Notes: generated by a model from the letters alone, not told the origin. DNA of 64,000 bases from CAZHYV01 sp964537055 (GCA_964537055.1 CAZHYV010000005.1:1-64000); one strand, 5' to 3'. Shown: positions 16,599 to 24,531, counted from the stretch's first letter. A program made the numbers and translations.

Positions 16599-16793
16599 TC
16601 ATTCTTTTCGATTGGATTTTTCTTTGTTGTACTCGCTCCCTGGATGCTTCTCAGACTCTTGTCTCATTTGTTCTGCGCCTGCACGATTTTCCGGATTGTA
16701 GCCACTGCTAGGCGGATTTCCCTGTTTTTGTGCTTCTTGATTAAGTACAGGTTGGTCGTGAGCTATTTCTCTAGGTCGATTTTGGGTTGCCAT
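16599..16793 (-). CDS. Small hydrophilic (hydrophilin-like) protein
   Basis: A 64-residue protein with no hydrophobic core, rich in Gln, Asn, Glu, Arg and Pro, and predicted disordered. It is preceded by a strong GAGGAGG five bases before the ATG, which makes it a credible gene despite its size. Such hydrophilins often accumulate in stress. It lies antisense between array lipoproteins 1 and 2. No homologue is recognised. It resembles in composition, not in repeats, the KGG protein at 40.4 kb. Confidence 0.6.
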   Translation of the reverse strand: MATQNRPREIAHDQPVLNQEAQKQGNPPSSGYNPENRAGAEQMRQESEKHPGSEYNKEKSNRKE

Positions 16794-16961
16794 AGAATCC
16801 TCCTCGCCTTTAAGGTAAGGTTTTCTTTATGAAGATGCACGTAAGAAAAGATAGTTTCTACTGGGTGTGAGGAAAAAGTTTGAATGAAGCCCACGCGCCA
16901 GGTCGTTGTGGAAAACTCATTAGTGACCCCTAAGGGGTTCCCTATATCGACGCTCGACAAG

Positions 16962-17001
16962 ACTCTTTCTTTTAGAGAAAAAATCCTCTATAAAGAAACT
17001 T
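16962..17001 (+). promoter_or_regulatory. Conserved promoter-like block before array copy 2
   Basis: CTTTCTTTTAGAG followed by AAAAATCCTCTATAAAG about eight bases before the GTG start. It aligns with the blocks before the other array genes. Confidence 0.45.
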
Positions 17002-17445
17002 GTGAAACCTCATTTTTTTATAGCTACCCTAAGTATGTTGGCTCTTCTGTGCGCCCGCTGCACAGACACGCCAAGTGCCATCTCTTCGAGAGGCGGCACC
17101 TTTGCTCTCTCTTTAGCCTCCTCCCAAGGAGCATCTACGACTACAAGTTTGGAGAAGAAGTCCTGTGGTTTGTCCAAAACCAAGCGAGGGCTTCGCATTG
17201 CCGGAGCTACCCTACTTGGCGTTGGCGCGGCCAGCCTCATCACCGGTGGGGTTCTTTGGTCGCTGCATGAGCAACCAAAAGAAGGGTGGTGTAGCTACAG
17301 AGGAGAACTCCAGCCCTATTGTCTTTGGAATACCAAGCTGGGAGGTGGTATTGCCATGGGTCTAGGGAGTGCAGGGATGCTCGCCGGTGGTTTCATGCTG
17401 GGGTATTCTTTTATCCCGGGCAAATCGGATGATTCCTGTAAATAG
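17002..17445 (+). CDS. Array lipoprotein 2 (glycine-zipper double-hairpin family)
   Basis: A 147-residue lipoprotein starting with GTG. The signal peptide ends in 'CARC' (about C20, then Thr). The core from 'KKSCGLSKTKRGLR' through 'TGGVLWSLHE' is nearly identical in DNA to copy 1 (compare 16250-16355 with 17155-17260), which implies recent duplication or gene conversion. The inter-helix loop is different ('CSYRGELQPYC'), as is the Ser/Thr linker. It ends 'KSDDSCK'. Role unknown; the pattern of constant core and variable loop is shared across the array. Confidence 0.8.
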   Translation: MKPHFFIATLSMLALLCARCTDTPSAISSRGGTFALSLASSQGASTTTSLEKKSCGLSKTKRGLRIAGATLLGVGAASLITGGVLWSLHEQPKEGWCSYRGELQPYCLWNTKLGGGIAMGLGSAGMLAGGFMLGYSFIPGKSDDSCK

Positions 17446-17504
17446 ATACCCACATGGTAGCCTGCCAAAATTTGGAAATTTCGCGAAGCCAGTCAGAATA
17501 ATTA

Positions 17505-17545
17505 GCGCCTTCCTTTTTAGAAGAAAATTGTTTATAAGGATATTT
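17505..17545 (+). promoter_or_regulatory. Conserved promoter-like block before array copy 3
   Basis: GCGCCTTCCTTTTTAG followed by AAAATTGTTTATAAGGA before the ATG at 17546. It is most similar to the block before copy 4, and that similarity extends further upstream (from about 17486). Confidence 0.5.
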
Positions 17546-17977
17546 ATGAAACTGCGTATTTCTATAGCTCTTGCGAGTATCTTCTTTCTTTTGTTTGTTC
17601 ATTGTGCCGAAACGCCAAGCGTTGTGTCCTCCGGTAGCACCTCCCCCCTCTCTTTATCGCTACCCCAAGAGCCAACTACTGCATCAGGGAAAAAATCCTG
17701 TAGTTTGTCCAAAACCAAGCGAGCACTTCGTATTGCAGGCGCTACCCTGCTGGGGGTAGGTGCGGCCAGCTTGATTACAGGCGGGGTGCTTTGGTCCCTC
17801 GATCGAAAAGAAACAGGAGACACATGCTTTGTTGGAGCTCGACCTGATAATTGTATTTGGAAAACTCGTACCGGGGGAGGGATCGCCATGGGTCTAGGCG
17901 CTGCAGGCATGCTCGGCGGCGGCTTTATGCTGGGGTACTCTTTTATCCCAGGTAAATCAGACGGTACGTGTAAATAG
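17546..17977 (+). CDS. Array lipoprotein 3 (glycine-zipper double-hairpin family)
   Basis: A 143-residue lipoprotein. The frame is open from 17369, but the signal peptide, an AAGGA and alignment with sister genes fix the start at ATG 17546. Lipobox 'FVHC' (C20, then Ala). The core is again 'KKSCSLSKTKRALR' plus two small-residue helices. The loop is 'CFVGARPDNC' and the end is 'KSDGTCK'. Its 5' region and signal peptide are most like copy 4, so these two are the closest pair by upstream sequence although a DUF2690 gene lies between them. Confidence 0.8.
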   Translation: MKLRISIALASIFFLLFVHCAETPSVVSSGSTSPLSLSLPQEPTTASGKKSCSLSKTKRALRIAGATLLGVGAASLITGGVLWSLDRKETGDTCFVGARPDNCIWKTRTGGGIAMGLGAAGMLGGGFMLGYSFIPGKSDGTCK

Positions 17978-18206
17978 ATACCTAAGTGATCTATGGATGG
18001 ACAAATGCCTATAGGTAACCTAGAAGCGGTCTCAGAAATAGAGGTTGAAGAATTGCGGAATGTGAGCGAGTTGGTAATTTAATGGTGACGTGTGAAGGCT
18101 ACGAGACCACCTTTCGGAAAAGGCCACCCACTAAAAGATCTACGGCAGAATTCAGCTCTTCAAACCATAGAGAAATTCGTGGGATTGAGTAGAGAGAAAA
18201 GAATAA
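17978..18206. other. Intergenic, no clear gene
   Basis: A 26-codon open frame begins at ATG 18006 with helix-like content but no ribosome-binding site. Nothing else is recognised in this stretch. Confidence 0.3.
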
Positions 18207-18686
18207 TTAATAAGCAGGGGTAAAACTATATCCACTATCCCCAGTATCTAAGGAAACTGAACCTAGGGCTTCTTGCCTTCTACTTCCATCAGTCATCTTG
18301 GACCATACATAGTGAGCAGTAGCACTTGTCGAGCGGGCAACTACCCGGCCATATCGCGAAGGAGGTTTAGAAACAAAGGTTTCAACCCAACCATCGCCCA
18401 TCGTCTCTACCCTGCTCCAATTTGCGTCACATCGTGAAGAATAGATAAGCTCAACAATACCAATTAATTTTGAGGGATCTCGCGAAGAAACAATCGGTGT
18501 TCTTCCATAATATCCTACACCCCACATACAATTTGTGCCCTGAGGGTCCAACCCTTCACACCCTGAACCACAGCAATAAGCGTCCCGAGCACAAGAGGAA
18601 GCCCAAGCATCTTTGTAGGCAATCATTGACAATAATAGCGACAAGCTTAATGCTGCAAACAAATACGTTTTGTGAGTATTTTTCAT
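18207..18686 (-). CDS. Secreted DUF2690-like protein
   Basis: A 159-residue secreted protein with a signal peptide ending near 'DAWASS'. The mature part matches my recollection of DUF2690: 'CCGSGCEGLDPQGTNC', a conserved region with 'GIVELIYSSRCDANWSR', and a beta-rich tail. DUF2690 proteins are best known from actinobacteria and their role is not established. It runs opposite to, and sits inside, the lipoprotein array between copies 3 and 4. Its Cys content suggests disulfides outside the cytoplasm. Family call is by motif memory only. Confidence 0.65.
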   Translation of the reverse strand: MKNTHKTYLFAALSLSLLLSMIAYKDAWASSCARDAYCCGSGCEGLDPQGTNCMWGVGYYGRTPIVSSRDPSKLIGIVELIYSSRCDANWSRVETMGDGWVETFVSKPPSRYGRVVARSTSATAHYVWSKMTDGSRRQEALGSVSLDTGDSGYSFTPAY

Positions 18687-18907
18687 TAGTTACCTCCATC
18701 CAAAACCTACTACAAGAAAAGATGGTGTCAAGAAATTTATGAAAAACGGGCTCATAAGCAACCCTCTGGATGTCCGACTTGCAGCAATCGATTGAATCAG
18801 GCCTATTGCGTCCCATAAGTCAAATCGAAATAGGTAATTTTATTTTCCTTACAGCATCCTCCCAGAATGTAAAACAAGAAGGTTCAAGAAGCCAGTTAGG
18901 ACAATGA

Positions 18908-18948
18908 GCGCCTTTCTTTTTATGTAGAAATCGTCTATAAAGAACCTG
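18908..18948 (+). promoter_or_regulatory. Conserved promoter-like block before array copy 4
   Basis: GCGCCTTTCTTTTTATG followed by AGAAATCGTCTATAAAGA before the ATG at 18949. It aligns closely with the block before copy 3. Confidence 0.5.
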
Positions 18949-19386
18949 ATGAAACCCCGTATTTTTGTAGCTTTTGCAAGTATCTTCTTTCTCCTGTTTG
19001 TTCATTGTGCCGAAACGCCAGGCGCGGTTTCCTCTTCTTTACAAAACACTCCAACCTTTTCTCCATCATCGCCTCAGGATGCAATGACTCCCTCAGGGAA
19101 AAAATCCTGCCGTTTGTCCAAGACAAAGCGAGGGCTTCGCATTGCAGGCGCAACCCTACTAGGTGTGGGTGCAGCCAGCCTCATTGCTGGTGGAGTCCTC
19201 TTGTCTTTTGATGGCAAATTAGCGGGAGGCTTCTGTGAAGTTGGTCCTCTACGCCCTCCGTGTAGATGGGATACTCGCATCGGAGGAGGCCTGGCCATGG
19301 GGCTAGGCAGTGCAGGCATGCTCGCTGGGGGAATTATGCTAGGGTATTCCTTTGTCCCAGGAAAAGTAGATAATGCGTGCAAATAG
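18949..19386 (+). CDS. Array lipoprotein 4 (glycine-zipper double-hairpin family)
   Basis: A 145-residue lipoprotein with lipobox 'FVHC' (C20, then Ala) and a signal peptide nearly the same as copy 3. A Ser/Thr/Pro linker is followed by the core 'KKSCRLSKTKRGLR', first helix ending 'LIAGGVLLS', loop 'CEVGPLRPPC', and second helix 'GSAGMLAGGIMLGYSF', ending 'KVDNACK'. Four cysteines besides the lipidated one are conserved through the array, which would allow two disulfides. Function unknown. Confidence 0.8.
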   Translation: MKPRIFVAFASIFFLLFVHCAETPGAVSSSLQNTPTFSPSSPQDAMTPSGKKSCRLSKTKRGLRIAGATLLGVGAASLIAGGVLLSFDGKLAGGFCEVGPLRPPCRWDTRIGGGLAMGLGSAGMLAGGIMLGYSFVPGKVDNACK

Positions 19387-19466
19387 AGTTTAGCCGATCG
19401 GGTCTTTCACTGTCCTCACAAAATTTGGCTGAATGCTAAATTTTTGATTCCGAGCACCTCGTGAGG

Positions 19467-19507
19467 AAAGTCTTCCTTTTTAAAGGTAAATTCTTTATAA
19501 ACTCCCT
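19467..19507 (+). promoter_or_regulatory. Conserved promoter-like block before array copy 5
   Basis: GTCTTCCTTTTTAAAGG followed by TAAATTCTTTATAAAC before the ATG at 19508. It is the most diverged of the five blocks but keeps order and spacing. Confidence 0.45.
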
Positions 19508-19963
19508 ATGAAGCCCCGCATCCGTATCGCCCTGGTTATCATATTCTCAATTATGTTCCTGCATTGTGCAGAAATCCCAACTACGATTTCCTCAGCCCCT
19601 ATTTCTTTCTCTTCAACAGTTTCCTCTCTAGGAGCCCCTATCTCTTCTGGGAAAAAGTCTTGTAGTTTAACCAAAACCAAGCGGGGTCTCCGCATTGCCG
19701 GGGCTACCTTGCTAGGTGTTGGTGCAGCCAGCCTGATCACTGGAGGCGTCCTCTGGTCGATTCATAACACCCCCGCAGGTGGAGACTGTACTTATTCACC
19801 ACAACCTGGTCGTCCCCCAGAGGCTCGATGTGTTTGGAACACCCATCCTGGGGGAGGCGTAGCCATGGGCTTAGGTGCTGCAGGCATGGTTGCCGGTGGG
19901 TTTATGCTGGGGTATTCATTTGCCCCAGATAAAGCAACCGATGCTTGCATGAACACGCCCTAA
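19508..19963 (+). CDS. Array lipoprotein 5 (glycine-zipper double-hairpin family)
   Basis: A 151-residue lipoprotein with lipobox 'FLHC' (C20, then Ala). The core is 'KKSCSLTKTKRGLR', with the helix identical to sister genes. The inter-helix loop is the longest of the five and Pro-rich ('CTYSPQPGRPPEARC'). The second helix is 'GAAGMVAGGFMLGYSF', ending 'KATDACMNTP'. It closes the array and is followed after 40 bp by the DNA-repair genes on the same strand. Function unknown. Confidence 0.8.
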   Translation: MKPRIRIALVIIFSIMFLHCAEIPTTISSAPISFSSTVSSLGAPISSGKKSCSLTKTKRGLRIAGATLLGVGAASLITGGVLWSIHNTPAGGDCTYSPQPGRPPEARCVWNTHPGGGVAMGLGAAGMVAGGFMLGYSFAPDKATDACMNTP

Positions 19964-20003
19964 TTAATCTTCGCCGAAATCAAATCAGGGTTCGTGTCCG
20001 AAA

Positions 20004-21503
20004 ATGGCTAGTCTTTTTTATAGAGACGAGCTACTTCCTATGTCCATGACCAAGGTCGCAAATGAATACTACCAGGCTGTTTTAGCCAGAGATCACCGGT
20101 TTGACGGTAAGTTTTTTGTCGGAGTCAAAACGACAGGAATCTATTGCCGCCCTATCTGCCCGGCCAGGCCCAAGCGAGAGAATGTAGAGTTTTTCGATTC
20201 TAAAGAACGGGCCGAACAGGCAGGGTACCGGCCCTGTTTACGATGTCGCCCCGAGGCAGCCCCTCTTTCTCCAGCTTGGTACGGTAAGTCAGCCCTGGTG
20301 CAGCGAGCCTTACGCAGATTGATCGATGTTGGAATGCAGGAAGAATCCGAGGACGAATTTGCCTCTCATTTTGGGGTGACAGCCCGGCATTTACGGCGAT
20401 TATTTCAAAAAGAGCTTGGCAAAACACCCCATCAGTTTGAAAAGGAACAACGGCTGAACCTTGCTCGTAAGTTGATCGTCGAGACACAACTTCCGGTCAC
20501 CGAGATTGCCTACGCATCAGGATTTCAGTCGCTGCGTCGATTTCAGGACGCGTTCCAAAAACGATTTGACCGGCCGCCAACGAAGCTGAGAAAATCTTCC
20601 GCTGCTGTCCTTCGCTCCCCTACCCACCATAACCAAACCACGCTGTGGCTTAGCTACCGTCCCCCATTTCGCTGGGAGGCCCTTCTGTCCTACCTAGCCA
20701 GGCACGAAGTGTACGGGGTCGAAGAAATCTCTTCCGCTCGCTATGTACGATACTGCAAAATCAAAGAGGGAATCAGTCGCCTTACTGTTGAGAACCATCC
20801 TCACAAATGTGCACTTTTGGCAACGCTGGATGGATTTGAGCAAGATTCGCTGTACCGCATGATCCAAGGCATACGCCGTCTTTTTGATCTAGATGCAGAC
20901 CCTCTTTTGATTTCGATGACCTTTGAACGCTCAAAGCCGTTTCAAAAGTTAGACCAAGCGTTTTTAGGAAGCCGTTCACCCGGTGCCTTTGATGCTTTTG
21001 AAACCGCGATTTGTATTATTTTGGGGCAGCTTGTCTCAAACCTACAGGCAAGGAGACTCACAGCTAAGCTGGTGGAGCAGTATGGCGAGGCGCATTGGTT
21101 CGAAGGAAAGCGTGTTTTTTCCTTCCCCACGCCTGGCAAATTAGCAGCCGCGGATCTTTCTCAACTCCCAACGACACAAAAACGACGTGAGGCCCTCACT
21201 TTATTCAGCCAAAAGATCGATCGTGGAGAGATTCAGCTAAGCCCTCACCTGGATGTACGAAAATTAAAGGCCCAGCTTCTTGCCATTCCGGGAATTGGGC
21301 CGTGGACCGTAGAATATATTGGCATGCGCTGTCTCAGTGACCCGGATAGCTTTCCGGCGTCGGACCTTATCCTAAAACGAGTCTGCAAAGCACAACCCCA
21401 CCTCAACTTAGATCAGGTCAGGCCGTTTCGATCTTATGCGGCCTACCTCCTCTGGGAAGCCGGTCTAAAAATGAAGGAACAACCAAAGGAGCAACTTCTA
21501 TGA
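20004..21503 (+). CDS. Ada/AlkA-type fusion: Ada zinc and AraC domains with HhH-GPD DNA glycosylase
   Basis: A 499-residue protein. Residues about 20-90 form the Ada metal-binding domain ('GIYCRPICPARP' and 'CLRC', four Cys; one would accept methyl groups from phosphotriesters). An AraC-type helix-turn-helix pair spans 95-200. An AlkA N-terminal domain follows, and from about 330 an HhH-GPD glycosylase with hairpin 'IPGIGPWTVEYIG' and catalytic D454 in 'FPASDLIL'. It should both sense alkylation and excise 3-methyladenine-type bases. ATG 20040 is an alternative start closer to the family norm. It overlaps the next gene by four bases. Confidence 0.9.
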   Translation: MASLFYRDELLPMSMTKVANEYYQAVLARDHRFDGKFFVGVKTTGIYCRPICPARPKRENVEFFDSKERAEQAGYRPCLRCRPEAAPLSPAWYGKSALVQRALRRLIDVGMQEESEDEFASHFGVTARHLRRLFQKELGKTPHQFEKEQRLNLARKLIVETQLPVTEIAYASGFQSLRRFQDAFQKRFDRPPTKLRKSSAAVLRSPTHHNQTTLWLSYRPPFRWEALLSYLARHEVYGVEEISSARYVRYCKIKEGISRLTVENHPHKCALLATLDGFEQDSLYRMIQGIRRLFDLDADPLLISMTFERSKPFQKLDQAFLGSRSPGAFDAFETAICIILGQLVSNLQARRLTAKLVEQYGEAHWFEGKRVFSFPTPGKLAAADLSQLPTTQKRREALTLFSQKIDRGEIQLSPHLDVRKLKAQLLAIPGIGPWTVEYIGMRCLSDPDSFPASDLILKRVCKAQPHLNLDQVRPFRSYAAYLLWEAGLKMKEQPKEQLL

Positions 21504-22042
21504 AAAATCTATTCCCCACCTCCACTCACCTATACAAAGACCAATTAGAAACCCCGATTGGGCTTGTCCATCTTTACGAGGCAGAAGACCGCCTGGTGGG
21601 CCTTTACCCACAAACCCAAACACGAATCCCCTTCCAAGGCGATTTAGCAAGAGCCATTCCTAAAACAACAGATGTTCTGGCGTTTGCGAAGCATGAAATA
21701 CAGGCTTACTTTTCGGGGAAGGCTCCTGTATTTACAGTTCCACTCAAGCTGCTTGGGACCCCCTTCCAAGTCGCTGTTTGGCAACATCTAAAAACTATTC
21801 CTATCGGTACATTGCAATGTTACGGAGAACTAGCAAGAACATTGGGGGTCCCACAGGCTGTTCGTGCAGTAGGAGCCGCCGTAGGAAGAAATCCCATCGG
21901 GATCATCATCCCGTGCCACCGAGTGGTAGGTCACAGCGGCCATCTTACCGGATATGCGGGAGGCCTTCCCACCAAAGCCTGGCTGCTAACCCACGAAGGC
22001 CATCAGATTAGAGCCAATAGGATCAAAAAAAAAGATAAGTAG
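21500..22042 (+). CDS. ogt: Methylated-DNA-protein-cysteine S-methyltransferase
   Basis: A 180-residue O6-alkylguanine alkyltransferase. The active-site motif 'PCHRV' places the acceptor Cys at 139. Other family marks are 'GTLQCYGELA' and 'AVRAVGAAVGRNPI', and the usual 'GHLTGYAGGL' follows. It transfers methyl from O6-methylguanine to itself in a single turnover. It is translationally coupled (ATGA overlap) to the Ada/AlkA fusion, which may activate this operon on alkylation damage. Confidence 0.95.
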   Translation: MKNLFPTSTHLYKDQLETPIGLVHLYEAEDRLVGLYPQTQTRIPFQGDLARAIPKTTDVLAFAKHEIQAYFSGKAPVFTVPLKLLGTPFQVAVWQHLKTIPIGTLQCYGELARTLGVPQAVRAVGAAVGRNPIGIIIPCHRVVGHSGHLTGYAGGLPTKAWLLTHEGHQIRANRIKKKDK

Positions 22043-22131
22043 ATAATAAAAATGAGTGCTCTACTACACAAAAATCACCGCTAAAAAGTCGAATCTGAAT
22101 ATCGAACAATGAATAAGGAGAACCACAACCT

Positions 22132-23031
22132 ATGAGACCATTGTCTTTGGTAAAACTGCTTTGCCTAGCAGCCATTTGGGGAAGCTCGTTTATCTTTATG
22201 AGCGTGCTTGCTCCAGTCCTGGGTCCTTGGCTTACCGCCAATTTACGCGTCTTACTTGCTGGCGTAGTTTTTATACTCTATTTTCTTCTCACGAAATTTG
22301 ATCCTGAATGGAAAAAATATTGGAGACACTACCTGATCGTTGGGTTTTTGAACGCAGGCGTTCCCTTTGCTCTTTATTCCTTTGCAGCGCTCTCGATCCC
22401 AGCTTCGTACGAAGCCATCCTAAATACAACCACCCCTATGTTTGGCGCAATTTTCGCCTGGCTTTGGCTGCAGGAACGGATGACATTACGAAAAATGCTA
22501 GGGCTTCTGATTGCGGCCCTGGGTGTTGGCTTCGTCGTAAATCTCGGTCCCACCAAAGTGACCGCCCCATTTATCTATGCCGTGCTGGCATGCCTAGGGG
22601 CTACGTTCTGCTACGGTCTTGCTGGAGTCTACATTAAAAAATTTGCAACGACCGTAAAACCAATAGGCATGGCAGGATGCAGCCAATTTCTTGTGGGACT
22701 TTTGATGCTTCCAATTTCGGCGACACAGAGTATTCATGGGAAGATCGATGCTCGAATTGTACTCTGTCTGCTGGGGCTTTCCCTGGTCTGTAGCGCCTTT
22801 GCCTTTTTACTTTTTTATCAGCTGCTGGCTGAGCTAGGTCCTACAAAAGCCATGACGGTGGCTTTTTTGATCCCTGTCTTTGGGATGTTTTGGGGATTCT
22901 TGTTTCTCAAAGAAAAGATCCACATTTACATGGTGTTTGGAACATTCTTGATTGCTTTGGGGACATGGTTTTTGATGAAAAAGACAACGGGGTCTTCTTC
23001 TATCACTGCGAAAGCAGGGGGGCGCCCCTAA
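22132..23031 (+). CDS. EamA/DMT-family transporter
   Basis: A 299-residue inner-membrane protein with about ten transmembrane helices in two EamA repeats. The repeat starts with 'AAIWGSSFIFMSVLAP', the first repeat ends around 'LGLLIAALGVGFVV', and the second covers 'LGPTKAMTVAFLIPVFGM'. The family exports metabolites, amino acids or drugs; substrate is not predictable. AAGGAG precedes the ATG. It follows the alkylation-repair pair by about 90 bp and is probably a separate unit. Confidence 0.9.
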   Translation: MRPLSLVKLLCLAAIWGSSFIFMSVLAPVLGPWLTANLRVLLAGVVFILYFLLTKFDPEWKKYWRHYLIVGFLNAGVPFALYSFAALSIPASYEAILNTTTPMFGAIFAWLWLQERMTLRKMLGLLIAALGVGFVVNLGPTKVTAPFIYAVLACLGATFCYGLAGVYIKKFATTVKPIGMAGCSQFLVGLLMLPISATQSIHGKIDARIVLCLLGLSLVCSAFAFLLFYQLLAELGPTKAMTVAFLIPVFGMFWGFLFLKEKIHIYMVFGTFLIALGTWFLMKKTTGSSSITAKAGGRP

Positions 23032-23082
23032 CAAAGAAGTAGTGATTCCCTAAGATGCTAGAGGGATATGAATTTCCATCTC

Positions 23083-23709
23083 TTAAGGCACGATTGGCTT
23101 TGTGGAGTCTACCGAAACTACGCTAAAGGGATAGGACCCCAACAGCTTGTTATCAGAAAAAAGGTCGACTCGGTACCCCTCACCACGCTTGAGCCAGCTT
23201 GAAAGAATAGGTTGACTTCCGATGTAAGCTGTCCCTGCTTCGAGCTCTTTTTTCTTTGGTTCGTGGCAATGGTAAACCTCTCCCAGTTTCTTGTCGGCCC
23301 GATAAACGTGGAAATAAAAGCATTTTGGCCAAATGTTTCCCTTAAGGAGGACAGAAAATTGGAGCATTGATGAGTTTTCTGGAACTTCTGAAGCGGAGAT
23401 AGTGATTTTAGGTGATTTTTCCTTGGTAATTCCCTGGGCAAAGAAAAATTGTGTGACGGTTACAGGGATTTGTTCTAGAGATTTGGTTGCCTTGGTTGGG
23501 TCGACTACTGGCGATGTGGACGCAGCCTGCTGAGCAGGATCTTTCGTACTATCGTAGGGTTGATTGGGGGAGCCAGGCACTGCTGGTCCAAGCGCTGGCT
23601 TTACAGGTTCTTCTTTGCCTTTGGCGATTTCATTAGAACCACACCCTACCGCCATCCCCAGCAAACATAGTGCGGCAAGGAAGGGTCTGTTTAACCTTAG
23701 GTTTGTCAT
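23083..23709 (-). CDS. Hypothetical lipoprotein
   Basis: A 208-residue lipoprotein with signal peptide and lipobox 'AVGC' (C23, then Gly). A Pro- and Lys-rich linker (residues 28-70) precedes a compact beta-rich domain ending in 'LGSYPFSVVSVDS'. This could be an Ig-like or PilZ-unrelated beta fold; no family is recognised. It faces the EamA gene convergently. Function unknown. Confidence 0.7.
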   Translation of the reverse strand: MTNLRLNRPFLAALCLLGMAVGCGSNEIAKGKEEPVKPALGPAVPGSPNQPYDSTKDPAQQAASTSPVVDPTKATKSLEQIPVTVTQFFFAQGITKEKSPKITISASEVPENSSMLQFSVLLKGNIWPKCFYFHVYRADKKLGEVYHCHEPKKKELEAGTAYIGSQPILSSWLKRGEGYRVDLFSDNKLLGSYPFSVVSVDSTKPIVP

Positions 23710-23820
23710 AAAAGCATACTATAAAAAAGCAACGGTTCTGACAATAAATTCATTGAGATGATTCCATCTATTTTGATTTTTATTCTTAGTTTTTGGAAAA
23801 ACCTACAGGGCAATCTTATC

Positions 23821-24531
23821 TCAAGAGCAGATGGATTTGGTTTCACCCTCGTGATCGTTCAAAGCTTCAAGTTTCCTCAACCAACCATCGAAATGCTGAC
23901 AGCGTTTTCGGATCGTGGGAAGGCCTATTTCTTTTGCAATCAAGACTCCGTCGAATACTTTATTGTAGGCTGGATAGATCTTCTTGAGGCGTTTGGACGG
24001 CGAGCTTTCTCTCGAATCATTAATTTCTTCGGGAGATTGATAGGAAGAAAGTATTTTCTCTATATCAGACAAAATATTCTGTCGTAGGATTTCCTGCATA
24101 GCTAAAGGCGAGCTAAATATCAGACCCTCGAATTCGTGCAGGATCAAATTTGGAATAAATCGACTTGGCAATAATTCTCTTTTTCGGCGCTTTTGATAGG
24201 AAGTACAAATATCCTCATGAAATTTGCGTTCTATCTCTTCTGCTCTCTGAAAGCAATCCCCTTGCCCAACTGGCGACATTCCAGGAAAATTGTCTGGAAG
24301 ACCATAATAATCGAGCATTGTTGTAACATAGGCAGAAGAATCATTTAGAAGCATTAAGACATCCCTCTGAATATGAGCATAGTTATTCACATGTCCGCCT
24401 CTACCAGTTCTACTCGTATGAATAAGCCTAGGAAAAAGATGGATCTTTTTTTTGCTAAATTTATCCACCAAGAGTTCCTTAATAAACCTCTCCTCGGTTT
24501 GCCCTTCGCACAAAATATTGATCCGTATCAT
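23821..24531 (-). CDS. DUF4276 family protein (Toprim-like)
   Basis: A 236-residue protein beginning at ATG 24531, which overlaps the stop of the upstream ATPase gene as ATGA; the frame opens ten codons earlier. 'ILCEGQTEERFIKELL' (E9-E14) is the N-terminal acidic signature of DUF4276, a Toprim-like fold related to OLD-family nucleases. 'LDYYGLP' and 'LILHEFEGLIFSS' are further family motifs. DUF4276 genes are often coupled to AAA/ABC-type ATPases. By analogy with OLD and PARIS it may be the nuclease or effector subunit of a defence module; activity is inferred, not shown. Confidence 0.8.
   Translation of the reverse strand: MIRINILCEGQTEERFIKELLVDKFSKKKIHLFPRLIHTSRTGRGGHVNNYAHIQRDVLMLLNDSSAYVTTMLDYYGLPDNFPGMSPVGQGDCFQRAEEIERKFHEDICTSYQKRRKRELLPSRFIPNLILHEFEGLIFSSPLAMQEILRQNILSDIEKILSSYQSPEEINDSRESSPSKRLKKIYPAYNKVFDGVLIAKEIGLPTIRKRCQHFDGWLRKLEALNDHEGETKSICS

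Noticed and set aside
17369..17545. Long N-terminal extension of array lipoprotein 3
   Set aside because: It overlaps copy 2, lacks a signal peptide at its front and does not occur in sister genes; the start at 17546 fits all of them.
16099..19963. CRISPR-like or simple repeat array
   Set aside because: The repeated units are whole genes of about 440 bp with open frames, not short repeats with spacers.
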